A stretch of 64,000 bases of DNA from Sinorhizobium sp. 8-89 (GTDB lineage: Bacteria; Pseudomonadota; Alphaproteobacteria; Rhizobiales; Rhizobiaceae), in assembly GCF_030124325.1 (NCBI RefSeq), contig NZ_JASKLR010000015.1:1-64000 (forward strand), written 5' to 3'. Each line of letters begins with the position of its first letter. The stretch's first letter is position 1. The position numbers and the translations under genes are program-made. The notes under the pieces were generated by a model, which was given only the letters and a program-made list of their open reading frames with translations, was not told where the DNA came from and made no database searches. Of the stretch, positions 27,746-36,650 are shown piece by piece.

Positions 27746-29820
27746 CGGGGCATTAGTCGGCGGCCGAGATCCGGGGCTAGTGATTGGAATTTCTCCCGCA
27801 ACTCCTGTGTCAAAGCCCATGCGTCGGCATCACTATCAACCACCCGAGGATTGAGCAACACTAAGAGCTCGGTTCGATACCTGGTGTGTTCCGTGTTGCG
27901 GAATAGCGGCCCAAGCAAGGGAATGCTCTTCAGCCCTGGAAAACCGCCATTGGCATGCTCCACGCTATCCTGCATCAAACCGCCAATTGCTATCGTATCA
28001 CCGTCTCGTGTCGACACGGTGCTTTGGAGGCGGCGTACCGAAATGATCGGGGACTGAAGATCGGTCAATGTGTTCTTGTCGGCGGTGCTGACCTCCTGAA
28101 AGGTGTCGAGCGTTACACTACCACCTGCGCCGATTCGAGGCGTAACAGCCAAGATTACGCCTGTGTCGCGCAATTCGACGTCGCTCACCACTGGGGAGCT
28201 CTCACTCACGGTGGATTGGGATGTTCGCGTCAAAATCGGCACCTGATCGCCCACCTGTATTGTCGCGGTTTGATTGTCGAGAGCCAGAATACGTGGCGCT
28301 GATACAACCTTGACGTCTCCAAGCCCACTGAGCGCGTGTAACACGGCGTTGACGTCCGAACCGGGAAATACATACGACAAGCCGCCTTGTGGAACTGCAC
28401 CCAAGCCCCTAGACGAGAGAAGATAGTCCACGCCGTATTTCAGGCGCTTGCTAAGCCGCACCTCGGCGACAATGGCCTGGATGAGAACCTGTCGAGGCTT
28501 GACGTCCAGCCGACGAACAGCGGCCTCGATTGTCCTGTAGTCTTGCGGTGCTGCAATGATCACCAGCGCGTTCTGTCCGGGGTCGGCCTGGATGCGCACA
28601 GGCCGCGAGAGGCCGAGACTCACTGCTGAAAGCACCGCTTCGTCCTGCGCCTCGTTTGTCAACGCGGATGTGTTCGGCCCTTGGTCCGGAAGGCCGGGCA
28701 GGTTGACTGGCAGGCTCGATCGCGTAGATGCGTTACCTCCGACTGAGAGCTCACCAAACTCTCCCGCGACTTGCGGGGCACGTTTGGCACCGGGTATCTT
28801 GGCGCCATAGGCCTGCGCCAGGACATCCGCCACTTCCGTTGCTCTTCGGTTCTGCAGTGGACGTACGTGAATGTTCGTCGTCGCCTCGGAAGCGATATCC
28901 AGCTTGGCGACAGCCCGACGAACTTGGTTGAGTGACGCAGGATCGTCCGCCACCACAAGGATGCCGTTCAAACGCTCGAGCGCGGCAAACCGGACGCGCT
29001 CCGTGCCGTGGCCATTCTGATTGAACAAGAAACCGAGTTCTCGCTCGACCGCGGATGGACTCGCCTGAGACAGCGTATACACTGCAAACGACTTGTGGAG
29101 CATGGCATCGTTGTCAAATAGGCCGATTAGTTTGCGTACGGAGCTCACGGCGCCGGGCGGCCCCGTGATGGCGATTCCCCGCTCCCCTGGCGCTGGTTTC
29201 AGACGCACGCTCTCTTCGACATTCGGTCGGATTACCTCGATGACTTCGGCCGGATCGACATAGCGAACGGGAATAACTTGAAATTCGCTTCGGATTCCGC
29301 CGGCGAGGTCGGTCAAACGCCCCACCCGAACTCCCTGCTCGACCACCGCCAATCCGTAGCCGTAGGGCGCCAGCGCTCGGTCGAGCAGTCGCGGCACATC
29401 ACTAGCAGGCACTTGGCCAGAGGTACGAAGCGTCATTGTCCCCCCAACGCCCGGATCAATGATCACAGGCATGCTCATAATATCGCCGACAACATCCTCC
29501 ACGACTTGCCGAATGTCGGCATTGGTGTAGTCGAGGCTCACGCGCCTGTTCTCCGACATGACCGGCAGCTTCCGTTCCACGGTGGCGGTGATCGGTTCGG
29601 CCGGCGGCTGTGCCAGCAGTTCAAAGCCACGCGCTTGCGGCCCCCGCGCTCCACCTAGGGATGGTCCGGACTCATGCGAGCCGAACCTTGGAGGCGCTAG
29701 AAGAGGGTCGGGTTCAGCAATCGAGTCGAGATTAGCACACCCGGTAACAAGTAGACAAAACAGCGCCGGCAACGTCCTGCGCGCTCGTGGTGGAGGAGGC
29801 TCCGCGCTTAGGACGCGCAT
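27637..29820 (-). CDS. gspD: GspD/T2SS-like secretin, probable outer-membrane ring of the T3SS
   Basis: A 727-aa secretin with a lipoprotein signal (LPALFCLLVTGC). N0-N3 ring domains span about residues 100-430 and a C-terminal secretin barrel follows (QVGDQVPILTRTSQSTVSE, VELRDTGVILAVTPRI, IAIGGLMQD, RTELLVLLNPRVV). The N-domain count and lipobox are GspD-like rather than the short split RhcC1/RhcC2 of rhizobia. The gene is 106 bases downstream of the SseB-like gene in the translocator operon and no other secretin is in the window, so it probably supplies SctC. ATG 29820 is chosen for the signal peptide. The last ~30-50 residues run antisense through the effector fragment and look non-native, implying loss of the original stop. 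Confidence 0.85.
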   Translation of the reverse strand: MRVLSAEPPPPRARRTLPALFCLLVTGCANLDSIAEPDPLLAPPRFGSHESGPSLGGARGPQARGFELLAQPPAEPITATVERKLPVMSENRRVSLDYTNADIRQVVEDVVGDIMSMPVIIDPGVGGTMTLRTSGQVPASDVPRLLDRALAPYGYGLAVVEQGVRVGRLTDLAGGIRSEFQVIPVRYVDPAEVIEVIRPNVEESVRLKPAPGERGIAITGPPGAVSSVRKLIGLFDNDAMLHKSFAVYTLSQASPSAVERELGFLFNQNGHGTERVRFAALERLNGILVVADDPASLNQVRRAVAKLDIASEATTNIHVRPLQNRRATEVADVLAQAYGAKIPGAKRAPQVAGEFGELSVGGNASTRSSLPVNLPGLPDQGPNTSALTNEAQDEAVLSAVSLGLSRPVRIQADPGQNALVIIAAPQDYRTIEAAVRRLDVKPRQVLIQAIVAEVRLSKRLKYGVDYLLSSRGLGAVPQGGLSYVFPGSDVNAVLHALSGLGDVKVVSAPRILALDNQTATIQVGDQVPILTRTSQSTVSESSPVVSDVELRDTGVILAVTPRIGAGGSVTLDTFQEVSTADKNTLTDLQSPIISVRRLQSTVSTRDGDTIAIGGLMQDSVEHANGGFPGLKSIPLLGPLFRNTEHTRYRTELLVLLNPRVVDSDADAWALTQELREKFQSLAPDLGRRLMPRPPGGPSLSMRQQTAKDRYRRRTRDARPGSSPHSAP

Positions 29821-29926
29821 TGAATCAAACTTTCTCTTCACCGCCACAGTGTACACATGACTGGTATTGTATTTAGGTGAGTGGGAGATCACTGCCTTTC
29901 TCGCACTCATTGGGTGGTCGCCGTGT

Positions 29927-30478
29927 TTAGCGCGTGTTCCCGACAATGGTTTCCTTGGTCTTGTAATCCTTCGAAAGGAGGTTGGACATCAGTTCAAGAG
30001 CCTGATTTATCTTATCCAAAAGCCCCTGCAGACGAATGAGGGCCATCTGCCCTTCGCTGTTGGCGCTATCAATGGCTGCCTTAAGATTGTTGATGGCGGC
30101 GTCGAACTCCGTCTGCAGGCCCAGCCTGTCATTATTGATTTGCTCGATGGGGATGCGGTTGTCCAGCATCCACTGATGCACGTCCTGCCTAACACCCTGG
30201 GAATCGGTGAACGCACCATACCCGACTCTCGCGTGTTCATCGGTAGGGCGATTTCTACGCAGTTCAGCCAACGCGGAATTCATGTCTTTCAAAAAGTTGT
30301 TCCGCGTCTGCATGTCATCGTATTCAGCTCGGATTTGCTTCTCGTTGATGTCATGCCGCTCCATTAGGATCACCGACATAATCGCGGATAGCGGTAGGCC
30401 ACGCGGGAGCAGATTGTCTATCCGGAGGGCCGGAGTGTAGGACCACCACGCTGAGTCGATCATTTTCATTTTCTCCAT
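29927..30478 (-). CDS. SseB/EspA-like translocon filament or tip protein
   Basis: A 183-aa hydrophilic helical protein. Compared with Salmonella SseB, the order of features agrees: a hydrophobic LPLSAIMSVILM near residue 30, a charged coiled coil, then VHQWMLDNRIPIE (SseB VIKYMRDNGILID). A C-terminal coiled coil follows with INNLKAAIDSANSEGQMALI and ELMSNLLSK. SseB/EspA proteins polymerise on the needle and carry the pore. The gene lies directly after the two pore translocator genes, as in SPI-2-type systems. Family placement rests on memory of SseB and needs a profile search. Confidence 0.7.
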   Translation of the reverse strand: MEKMKMIDSAWWSYTPALRIDNLLPRGLPLSAIMSVILMERHDINEKQIRAEYDDMQTRNNFLKDMNSALAELRRNRPTDEHARVGYGAFTDSQGVRQDVHQWMLDNRIPIEQINNDRLGLQTEFDAAINNLKAAIDSANSEGQMALIRLQGLLDKINQALELMSNLLSKDYKTKETIVGNTR

Positions 30479-30507
30479 ATAATCGTTATCGAACTGTGCT
30501 CGTGCAT

Positions 30508-31560
30508 TTAGCCCATATTGATGATTTTGCTTCGCATGTCGGTATCCGCGCGACGGATTTCAGCAAGTTTCTCGAGAATGTCCTGAATCAACTTTTCGTA
30601 GTTTGCGATGAATTCGCTCTCGTCCTCAGCCTGCTCGTGAGCTTTGGTGCTATTCGCATCCAGCCTCACCTTCTCCTCCTGGAAATGGGTAGCGCCCATG
30701 TTCAAGGCGGCGCCGGGCAGCTTTGAGGCTTCCGTTGCGATCGTGCCCAACGCACTCCATCGCATCGCTTCCGTCTGCGCAGCTGTTTGTGCTTGGATGA
30801 TGGATGTATCGCCAAAGGGCTCCGCCGTGCCATCAGTCGGCGGGGCGTCGCGTTTCCCCGGCTGGGTAGACGTAGCGCTTTCGTCGACTAATCCGCTCCT
30901 GTCCGGAGTCCGTGCCCTGCCTTCAAGGCTGTCCTCCGGAAGCCGCGTCGCGGAATTGTCCGGAGTCTGTGCCCTGCCTTCAAGGCTACCCTCCGGAAGC
31001 CGCGTCGCGGAATTGTCCGCAATCGGCGCCTTGAGCTTAGAATTGAATTCCTTTTCAATCTGACGGGCGCCTTTTAGGTTCACACCAGCACCGGCCATGG
31101 CCCCGCAAGAGATGGCTATCGCCCCGAAAAACTGGCATAGCCCTGAATCGCGAAGCGCTTTGGCCGCCGCTTTCTGCCCAGCCATCTCGGCGTCACGCGC
31201 AGCCCATCGGTCCTGTCGAGCCGCCTCGCGGTACTGCCTATTGAGACGGAGGACGAGCGAGGCCACTGCTGATATGTCTACCGCCGCAGCGAAGTCCTTC
31301 AGCTTCGCCGGCATGCCTGAGAGCTTCTCTTGGAGGGCAAAGTCCGCGAACCGGGGTACATCGGCTGTCGTGGAAATACCGATTGACCCATCCCGCGCCC
31401 GATCGAAGAGACCGGCCCGAGGGAGCGTGATCGCGCCTTCCAACGCGCTAGGCCGGTGGACGGTTGTACAGGCTGGCATCAACGCAAGTTGGTGCTGCGC
31501 GATACGGTCCGACAGATCGTAGTCGCGACCGCCCTTTGCCTGATCAATGGTATCTAGCAC
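30508..31560 (-). CDS. T3SS translocator of the YopD/SipC/SseD type
   Basis: A 350-aa secreted protein between the YopB-like and SseB-like genes. It has one hydrophobic segment (FFGAIAISCGAMAGAG, about residues 145-160), an Ala/Gln-rich N-terminal helix region and a C-terminal coiled coil (LIQDILEKLAEIRRADTDMRSKI). Between them is a Pro/Ser-rich linker with two 19-residue tandem copies of NSATRLPE(G/D)SLEGRA. This one-TM pattern fits the minor pore translocator (SctB). The exact family is uncertain. Confidence 0.65.
   Translation of the reverse strand: MLDTIDQAKGGRDYDLSDRIAQHQLALMPACTTVHRPSALEGAITLPRAGLFDRARDGSIGISTTADVPRFADFALQEKLSGMPAKLKDFAAAVDISAVASLVLRLNRQYREAARQDRWAARDAEMAGQKAAAKALRDSGLCQFFGAIAISCGAMAGAGVNLKGARQIEKEFNSKLKAPIADNSATRLPEGSLEGRAQTPDNSATRLPEDSLEGRARTPDRSGLVDESATSTQPGKRDAPPTDGTAEPFGDTSIIQAQTAAQTEAMRWSALGTIATEASKLPGAALNMGATHFQEEKVRLDANSTKAHEQAEDESEFIANYEKLIQDILEKLAEIRRADTDMRSKIINMG
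30901..31014 (-). repeat. 57-bp tandem duplication in the SctB-like translocator gene
   Basis: Two consecutive 57-base units (30901-30957 and 30958-31014) differ at only a few bases and add 19 codons in frame. They encode the hydrophilic linker of the translocator, away from the membrane segment. Confidence 0.85.
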
Positions 31561-31607
31561 GATTGCACTCCTTAAGCTGAATAGGTAATTGCGACTCCAA
31601 GCGGCTG

Positions 31608-32735
31608 TCAGCCGAAGTGTCGTATGAGGTTCGCGTTGGATCGACTGTGTCTCTCAATGGTGTCGGCAACCTTTTGTGTGGTCGTTTCCTTATCGAGGAG
31701 CAGGTGCTTGATGAAGTCCATTTCATCCTCTTGAAGCTGCCTCAGCCTGGCAATAAACTGTCTGATGTCCAACGTTTGCGCCTGCGTATCCGTTGCCTCC
31801 TTCTGCTGGACGGCATTCGCTATGCCGGCCCCGGCCGCTCCCAGAGAAGAAATTGCTTCGCCGATTCGAGCGGCACTCGAAACATGCTGACTGATCTGAA
31901 CAACCTTAGCGGAATTAGACGCTAGCTCAGCTGTGTTGGAAGCCGCCTGAGTGATGAGTTTCGCGATGAAGGCGCGCGAGGAGCCAGACCTGGCCGCTAC
32001 GGAGGCAAGCCCGCGTAGGGCTGAGGCCCCTGCCTCCCCGAAGCGGCTCCACGTGGCAGTTCCATTCGCAGCTCCACCCGCCCCGGCGCCCAGCGTTAGC
32101 AGCGATATGGCGAATACAATACCAATCGTAATGCCCAAGGCCAACGTTTTGGCCTCGCCTTCCTTAAGTCCGAGATCTTTCATGAGGCTTTTCGCAATTG
32201 CCTCGGTCATCTTTTCGACAACACCCGTCTCGACAAGCGTCGCGACTCCGACAGTCACTGCTGCTGCGACCACAGACAGAGCCCCGCCGGTCACGACGGC
32301 AGCCACTACTGAGAGTCCAACCGCCAGCCATCCTAGGAATTTCATGGCGAGGGAGCTTTTCTTTGCTTCCGCCAACTTCTTCGCCGTTTCAATTATGTTT
32401 GCAGCGATCTTATTGTGCAACTCTCTTTGCTGCGCACCCCAGTGTCGCGCATCCTGGATGCCTGACGCGACCAGACCGTCGTCCATCTTGGTCTTCAGGG
32501 TCACTAACGTGGCAAGGAGCTCAATCCCATCCAACGCACGAGGCGCCGGTAAGCTCGGAATAACGTCTGACTTGACAGCGTTTCCGGAAATTGGTGGCGG
32601 CACTACGTCGACCCCCTTGATGTGAGCATTGGCTGGATAGCCAATAACGGAGGCGTCGACTGGAGGCGGAGTCTCGACTTGTGGTGTTGCTTCGCGAATG
32701 AGAGCCATCGTATTGCCGCTACCGCTATGCATCAT
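31608..32735 (-). CDS. T3SS pore translocator of the YopB/SipB/SseC type
   Basis: A 375-aa major translocator (SctE). It has the family-typical pair of long hydrophobic helices (FLGWLAVGLSVVAAVVTGGA near residues 133-155 and ITIGIVFAISLLTLGAGAGG near 203-222). A helical N-terminus precedes them and a C-terminal amphipathic coiled coil follows (IRQFIARLRQLQEDEMDFIK). These proteins insert in the host membrane to form the translocation pore. Its start overlaps the end of the chaperone gene, the classical chaperone-translocator pairing. Confidence 0.85.
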   Translation of the reverse strand: MMHSGSGNTMALIREATPQVETPPPVDASVIGYPANAHIKGVDVVPPPISGNAVKSDVIPSLPAPRALDGIELLATLVTLKTKMDDGLVASGIQDARHWGAQQRELHNKIAANIIETAKKLAEAKKSSLAMKFLGWLAVGLSVVAAVVTGGALSVVAAAVTVGVATLVETGVVEKMTEAIAKSLMKDLGLKEGEAKTLALGITIGIVFAISLLTLGAGAGGAANGTATWSRFGEAGASALRGLASVAARSGSSRAFIAKLITQAASNTAELASNSAKVVQISQHVSSAARIGEAISSLGAAGAGIANAVQQKEATDTQAQTLDIRQFIARLRQLQEDEMDFIKHLLLDKETTTQKVADTIERHSRSNANLIRHFG

Positions 32736-33261
32736 CGCCCTCCTGGGTCCCTGCTTCTGATCTGAGTCGATCCAACATCATCAGCGCGCGTCGGCTGAAA
32801 ACTGCGTGCTCGGGCTTTCCAGCACTCAGTGCCAGGGCACCCTCGAGTGCGTTGATGGCCGCTGCGGACCGGTCGAGCCTGATGAAACATTCCGCAGCGC
32901 GAAGCGGTATCTGCGGATCCTCGCTGTTCAGAAGCGCTGCAAGCCGATAGGCATGCACGGCCGTTTCTGCGTTACCTAGCATCTGGCTCGCAGCAGCCAG
33001 ACCGAACCAGAAACGTCCGTCGATGTGTCGGTGCACGCAGAGGAAGCGAAAGAAATTCAGCGCCTCCTCGTACTTGCCGGAGGAATAGTAGCGGTGGCCG
33101 AGCACATAGAGAGCTTCAATCTCCTCATCAGTGATCCCAATGATGGCAGCTAGATCAACGCGCCCGGCCATGAGCTCAGCGGCAAGCTGTCCCGCCTGGG
33201 CCAAGTCGGCTGCATCACCAGCCATCAAAGGATTAAACTCGGTCATCGTCATCGTTATCAA
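32725..33261 (-). CDS. LcrH/SycD/CesD-type TPR chaperone of T3SS translocators
   Basis: A 178-aa class II T3SS chaperone with three tetratricopeptide repeats. Examples are IEALYVLGHRYYSSGKYEEA, RFWFGLAAASQMLGNAETAV and IPLRAAECFIRLDRSAAAIN. It keeps pore translocators soluble before secretion. The reading frame overlaps the YopB-like gene downstream by 11 bases and the small upstream gene by 4 bases, so all form one operon. Confidence 0.9.
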   Translation of the reverse strand: MITMTMTEFNPLMAGDAADLAQAGQLAAELMAGRVDLAAIIGITDEEIEALYVLGHRYYSSGKYEEALNFFRFLCVHRHIDGRFWFGLAAASQMLGNAETAVHAYRLAALLNSEDPQIPLRAAECFIRLDRSAAAINALEGALALSAGKPEHAVFSRRALMMLDRLRSEAGTQEGDDA

Positions 33262-33527
33262 ATCCTCTGTCTCGTCGGCTTAACGCGTGGGATATGCGAA
33301 TTGGGCGCCGACGGCACGACGTGGCTTAAAGTCACTTCCTCCCACCAATACGGGCGTTGAAAATCTTCGTCTTCGTCTTCCACGCCTGCCGCAATTAAAG
33401 CGGAATTCATCGCGTTGTCGCGGACCAGTTGCGCGCATCGGGTAAGTTGTTCGCGAGTCTTCCTCAGGAGACTATCCATCTGCACAATTGTCTGTCGCGC
33501 ACTCTCTATCGTTTCATCAAGGTCCAT
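33258..33527 (-). CDS. Small acidic protein at the head of the translocator operon
   Basis: An 89-aa protein beginning MDLDETIESARQTIVQMDSL, predicted N-terminal coiled coil followed by an acidic turn (EDEDEDF) and a Pro-rich tail. It overlaps the chaperone gene by 4 bases. Size and position suggest a small class I-like chaperone or a regulatory peptide of the translocon. I do not recognise the family. Confidence 0.6.
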   Translation of the reverse strand: MDLDETIESARQTIVQMDSLLRKTREQLTRCAQLVRDNAMNSALIAAGVEDEDEDFQRPYWWEEVTLSHVVPSAPNSHIPRVKPTRQRI

Positions 33528-34330
33528 GAGGCCTCCTACGGCTTGCTATGCAATGCGACTGTGGCGGACCATGCTCGAGTACGGACGAACCATCTGCTCT
33601 CGGCAACGGGCGGCTCCAAGCCTGACCAGCACATGGTCTGTCGATGTTCGCACCCACGCTTGCGCCATCAAGCCCCAGACATAAACATTCGCTCACATCA
33701 TTACTTGAGGCCTTGCAAGGCGCAAAATACTTGATCGCTATGAACACATCGGCGCCCGTTATGCGCTTCGATGCCGACTGCTGCGGGAACCCGCCGGTTC
33801 GTGGCCCTAGAGCCAGCTGTTCCGGTACATGCTGCAAACGATGGCTTCCACTCAGAATCTTGAGGCGTTGGGTGAGCGCGCCTCGGCAAGAGATTGTCGG
33901 TAAGATCATGGCCGGATAGACCCGATGCACTTTCTAGTTCAAACCGCTACGAAAAACGCACCTGTCCGATTAGGTCTCGCAGACCACTTTGCGCAGCCGG
34001 CCGCTTCAAACTGTTGTGGCGGACCGAGCGATGAAACGCGCGCATCGATTATCCATAAGCAGCCAGTCTGACCCCATACCGGCATTGTATTTGCGCCGAC
34101 CGGTTGGGTGAATTAAATGCTCATAGGAGTTGATTGTCTCAAGGGCTTGATTGTCGGCAGAAGCGCCGATCGAGTGCTTACGGACCTGGTCAGCAGCATT
34201 GATCTCATAGCCGTGCCGTTGCTGGCGGGAACCTGGCACGATGGTTTTTTCTTGATGAGGTAAGTGACCAGATATCGGTGCATTACTGGCAGGCAACGTA
34301 CAATCACGAACAAGGAGAAATTCGACGTAC
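33528..34330. other. Divergent intergenic region between the two T3SS operons
   Basis: About 800 bases between the translocator operon (minus) and the sctG operon (plus). No gene is convincing on either strand. It should hold both promoters. The stretch TGGCACGATGGTTTTTT at 34234-34250 is a partial sigma-54 like match lacking the -12 GC. The open frames here have no family resemblance. Confidence 0.4.
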
Positions 34331-34714
34331 ATGTCTACCTTGTCTGATCTCCGCAGACATCTGGCCGCGACGGCATTCTTGGCTTGCATCACGAACGACG
34401 TCGTGCGGGCGAGGCGGATCGCAAAGGGGCTCGACGCAATGGCGCCGGGCAGCCGGGAGTGCGTTATTGCTTACGCTTTTGCAGATTTGACGGCAGGCGA
34501 TATTGAGGCAGCCCTGGAGCGTCTCCGTCCTCTTGCCGACGCGAATGACGCATATGGAATGGCGTTTCAAGCCCTGGCTCTTGAGGTCGCAGGGCGCTTT
34601 AGCGAAAGCAGTACTGTGCTAGGGCGTGTCCCAGGTGGCGACCCCGGCCTCGACGGGCTCCTCTCAGCGTTGGGCAAGGCGGTGCCGGCACATACTGCAG
34701 AACGGAGCATCTGA
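34331..34714 (+). CDS. sctG: SctG: YscG/SsaH/HrpB1-like TPR needle chaperone
   Basis: A 127-aa alpha-helical protein with TPR-like pairs (DVVRARRIAKGLDAM, DIEAALERLRPLA, YGMAFQALALEVAGRFSESS). Its pattern follows Yersinia YscG, which with YscE keeps the needle subunit YscF unpolymerised. AAGGAG lies about a dozen bases before the ATG (ACAAGGAGAAATTCGACGTAC). It overlaps sctI by one base (TGATG) and opens the plus-strand basal-body operon. A YscE-like gene and the needle gene lie at the far end of the locus. Confidence 0.7.
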   Translation: MSTLSDLRRHLAATAFLACITNDVVRARRIAKGLDAMAPGSRECVIAYAFADLTAGDIEAALERLRPLADANDAYGMAFQALALEVAGRFSESSTVLGRVPGGDPGLDGLLSALGKAVPAHTAERSI

Positions 34715-35148
34715 TGAGCAGCGTGAATAACATCTTCTCGCAAACACTGCCGGCCAAGTTGATGGCGGACACATCGGCCGCATCGATATTGCCAGCTGAG
34801 TCCATAGAGGCCTTTCGTGCTGCACTCGAGCGGCCAGCGGCGTTGGAACGCGACGACGCACTACTGATTACTGCTGCCGACGAGTCGACCGAGAAGGGGC
34901 ATGGACCTGACGTCGTTCGCACACCCGATGGCATGCTCAGCGGGATGGAGAACCTGAGCACGAGCCTTACCGAAGCCGTTGAAGCCACTCGCAGGGCAAC
35001 AGAGCGCTTGAACTTGGAGGAAATCCGCTCGGTTGACTGGCTGCGAGCGCAACTCGCGCTATCGGCCATGACCTTGCAGTACGGCATTGCGGCCAAGGTG
35101 GTTGGAAAGGCTACCGAAAGTCTCGATACATTCCTGAAAAGCCAATGA
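34714..35148 (+). CDS. sctI: SctI inner rod protein
   Basis: A 144-aa YscI/HrpB-like protein. The C-terminal ~60 residues are the conserved amphipathic helix pair of inner-rod subunits (LRAQLALSAMTLQYGIAAKV, ESLDTFLKSQ). The rod connects export gate and needle and times the substrate switch. The position directly before the SctJ lipoprotein gene is the one conserved in Ysc and Hrp loci. The gap to sctJ is only 6 bases. Confidence 0.8.
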   Translation: MSSVNNIFSQTLPAKLMADTSAASILPAESIEAFRAALERPAALERDDALLITAADESTEKGHGPDVVRTPDGMLSGMENLSTSLTEAVEATRRATERLNLEEIRSVDWLRAQLALSAMTLQYGIAAKVVGKATESLDTFLKSQ

Positions 35149-35154
35149 GGGACA

Positions 35155-35928
35155 ATGGCGTGGGTGTCGTGTGTGTTGAAGCGGGTGGTGGCACCTGTTG
35201 TGCTACTCACGTTGGTGAGCTGTGGATCGAAGATAGAGCTCTACCGCGATCTTTCTGCGCGTGAGGCTAACCAAATGCTGGCATCCCTTATGCGTCAAGG
35301 TATCCATGCCGAAAGGGCGACAGACAGCAGGGGTAATGTGTCGCTTTCGGTGCCCACGCAGGACCTGCCGCGTGCTATGGATGTGTTGGATAGTGCTGGG
35401 CTGCCTCGCGAACACTTCGCTGATTTGGCGACTCTCTTCAGCAAAGAAGGGATGATCTCATCGCCGACAGAGGAGCGTGTGCGCTTTATTTATGGTACGA
35501 CACAGGAACTCTCTCGGACGTTGACCAGTATCGACGGCGTGCTCAATGCGCGGGTCCATGCGGTTTTGCCCGAAAACGCGGATGACGACCTTAATACGCC
35601 CTCACCCTCAAGTGCTGGTGTGCTCGTCCGTTACACACCTGGCGCACCCATTGATCAGATCGTGCCGAAGATCAAGGAGTTGGTCGCAAATAGTCTGGAG
35701 GGTCTGTCGTATGATCGGGTCTCGGTTGTCCTGGTTGAGGCTCACCAGGACGATACTTCGGTGGGTCCCGTCGATGGGGCTGCCTCGCCGACGGAAGGCA
35801 GCGACCGATTTTACCTCTTGATGGGGCTCGTGGGCGGCATGGCGGTGTTGCTAACGGGCAATGTCGCGCTCGCATTACTCCTGTGGCGGCGGCGCTTCCG
35901 CCGCACACCCCTTGGGGCGGTGCCATGA
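35155..35928 (+). CDS. sctJ: SctJ inner-membrane ring lipoprotein
   Basis: A 257-aa YscJ/FliF-type ring protein with a lipoprotein signal ending LVSCG (Cys near residue 22). Two ring-building motifs follow, including ELYRDLSAREANQMLASLM, LPREHFADLATLF and a YGTTQELSRTLTSIDGVL strand-helix. A C-terminal membrane segment lies near residues 222-245. Its stop overlaps the sctK start. Confidence 0.95.
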   Translation: MAWVSCVLKRVVAPVVLLTLVSCGSKIELYRDLSAREANQMLASLMRQGIHAERATDSRGNVSLSVPTQDLPRAMDVLDSAGLPREHFADLATLFSKEGMISSPTEERVRFIYGTTQELSRTLTSIDGVLNARVHAVLPENADDDLNTPSPSSAGVLVRYTPGAPIDQIVPKIKELVANSLEGLSYDRVSVVLVEAHQDDTSVGPVDGAASPTEGSDRFYLLMGLVGGMAVLLTGNVALALLLWRRRFRRTPLGAVP

Positions 35929-36650
35929 ACTCAAATGAAGCGAACAAACCAGCTATGACCGCGACGAGCTCGCGAGCGACTTCGGATGAATGGCTTAACG
36001 CGCCATGGGCGGGGGCAATGATGCGCTGCATTGCCGATCCTGCTGCCGATCTCGATATCGTTATCGCGAGTGATTGGCCCGACTGGATGCCGCTGGGCAC
36101 CGCTCTGGCCGACCCGTACATCCGCGTCAAACTTGGACGCTGGCTGCTTCGCGGACAATATACTGCTCCGTCTGCCATTATTTCCGCCAGCGATGCACAA
36201 CGCGTGCGGTTCGCTCTTTTGCCGGCGCCTGATGCCGTGCGCCTCATGTGTCTGGCCGGCGCTTGGACCGGTGTGTCCAGTCTCTTGGGCCTTCTTCGGA
36301 ACGTGGATGTTGAGGCCGCCCGCGCCGTCCTTGGAGAAGAGGCTGTCGCATTCGCTTCGCATGCTGTACTTCTGCCGCGACCAACGGTCGAACTGATGTC
36401 GGCGATCGGCGCTTCCGAGATGCCGACCGAGCCTCGTGCATTGCTCCACTGCGGTGCGGCGATGTTCGGCCTTGCGATTGGCGGCATCCCCCCGGTGCTG
36501 CGGGCCCGACTGAGATTGCGCCGCCCTGCGTCGATTTGGATGGCGGCTGCGGACGCCTGCCGTAACGACAGTGCTGGCGAGGACGCGTTTCGTGCCATGC
36601 GGCGCCTAGTCCGCAAATCGATGCCAACATGGTCGCACTGGTTCAACTGA
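35925..36650 (+). CDS. sctK: SctK cytosolic sorting-platform protein
   Basis: A 241-aa YscK/HrpD-like protein of the sorting platform, which bridges the SctJ/SctD ring and the SctQ-SctL-SctN pods. The sequence is poorly conserved, but position between sctJ and sctL, length and features such as WLLRGQYTAPSAIISASDAQ fit. ATG 35925 overlaps the sctJ stop; an in-frame alternative at 35883 would extend into sctJ. Confidence 0.8.
   Translation: MNSNEANKPAMTATSSRATSDEWLNAPWAGAMMRCIADPAADLDIVIASDWPDWMPLGTALADPYIRVKLGRWLLRGQYTAPSAIISASDAQRVRFALLPAPDAVRLMCLAGAWTGVSSLLGLLRNVDVEAARAVLGEEAVAFASHAVLLPRPTVELMSAIGASEMPTEPRALLHCGAAMFGLAIGGIPPVLRARLRLRRPASIWMAAADACRNDSAGEDAFRAMRRLVRKSMPTWSHWFN

Noticed and set aside
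34234-34250. TGGCACG-N4-TTTTT as a sigma-54 promoter of the sctG operon
   Set aside because: The -12 element lacks the essential GC, unlike the site at 55332.
34228-34250. GGAACC as the first half of a HrpL hrp box
   Set aside because: No CCAC half follows at 15-17 bases.
33528-34330. Several open frames between the divergent T3SS operons as genes
   Set aside because: No Shine-Dalgarno of note, no family resemblance, and overlapping frames on both strands in GC-rich DNA.
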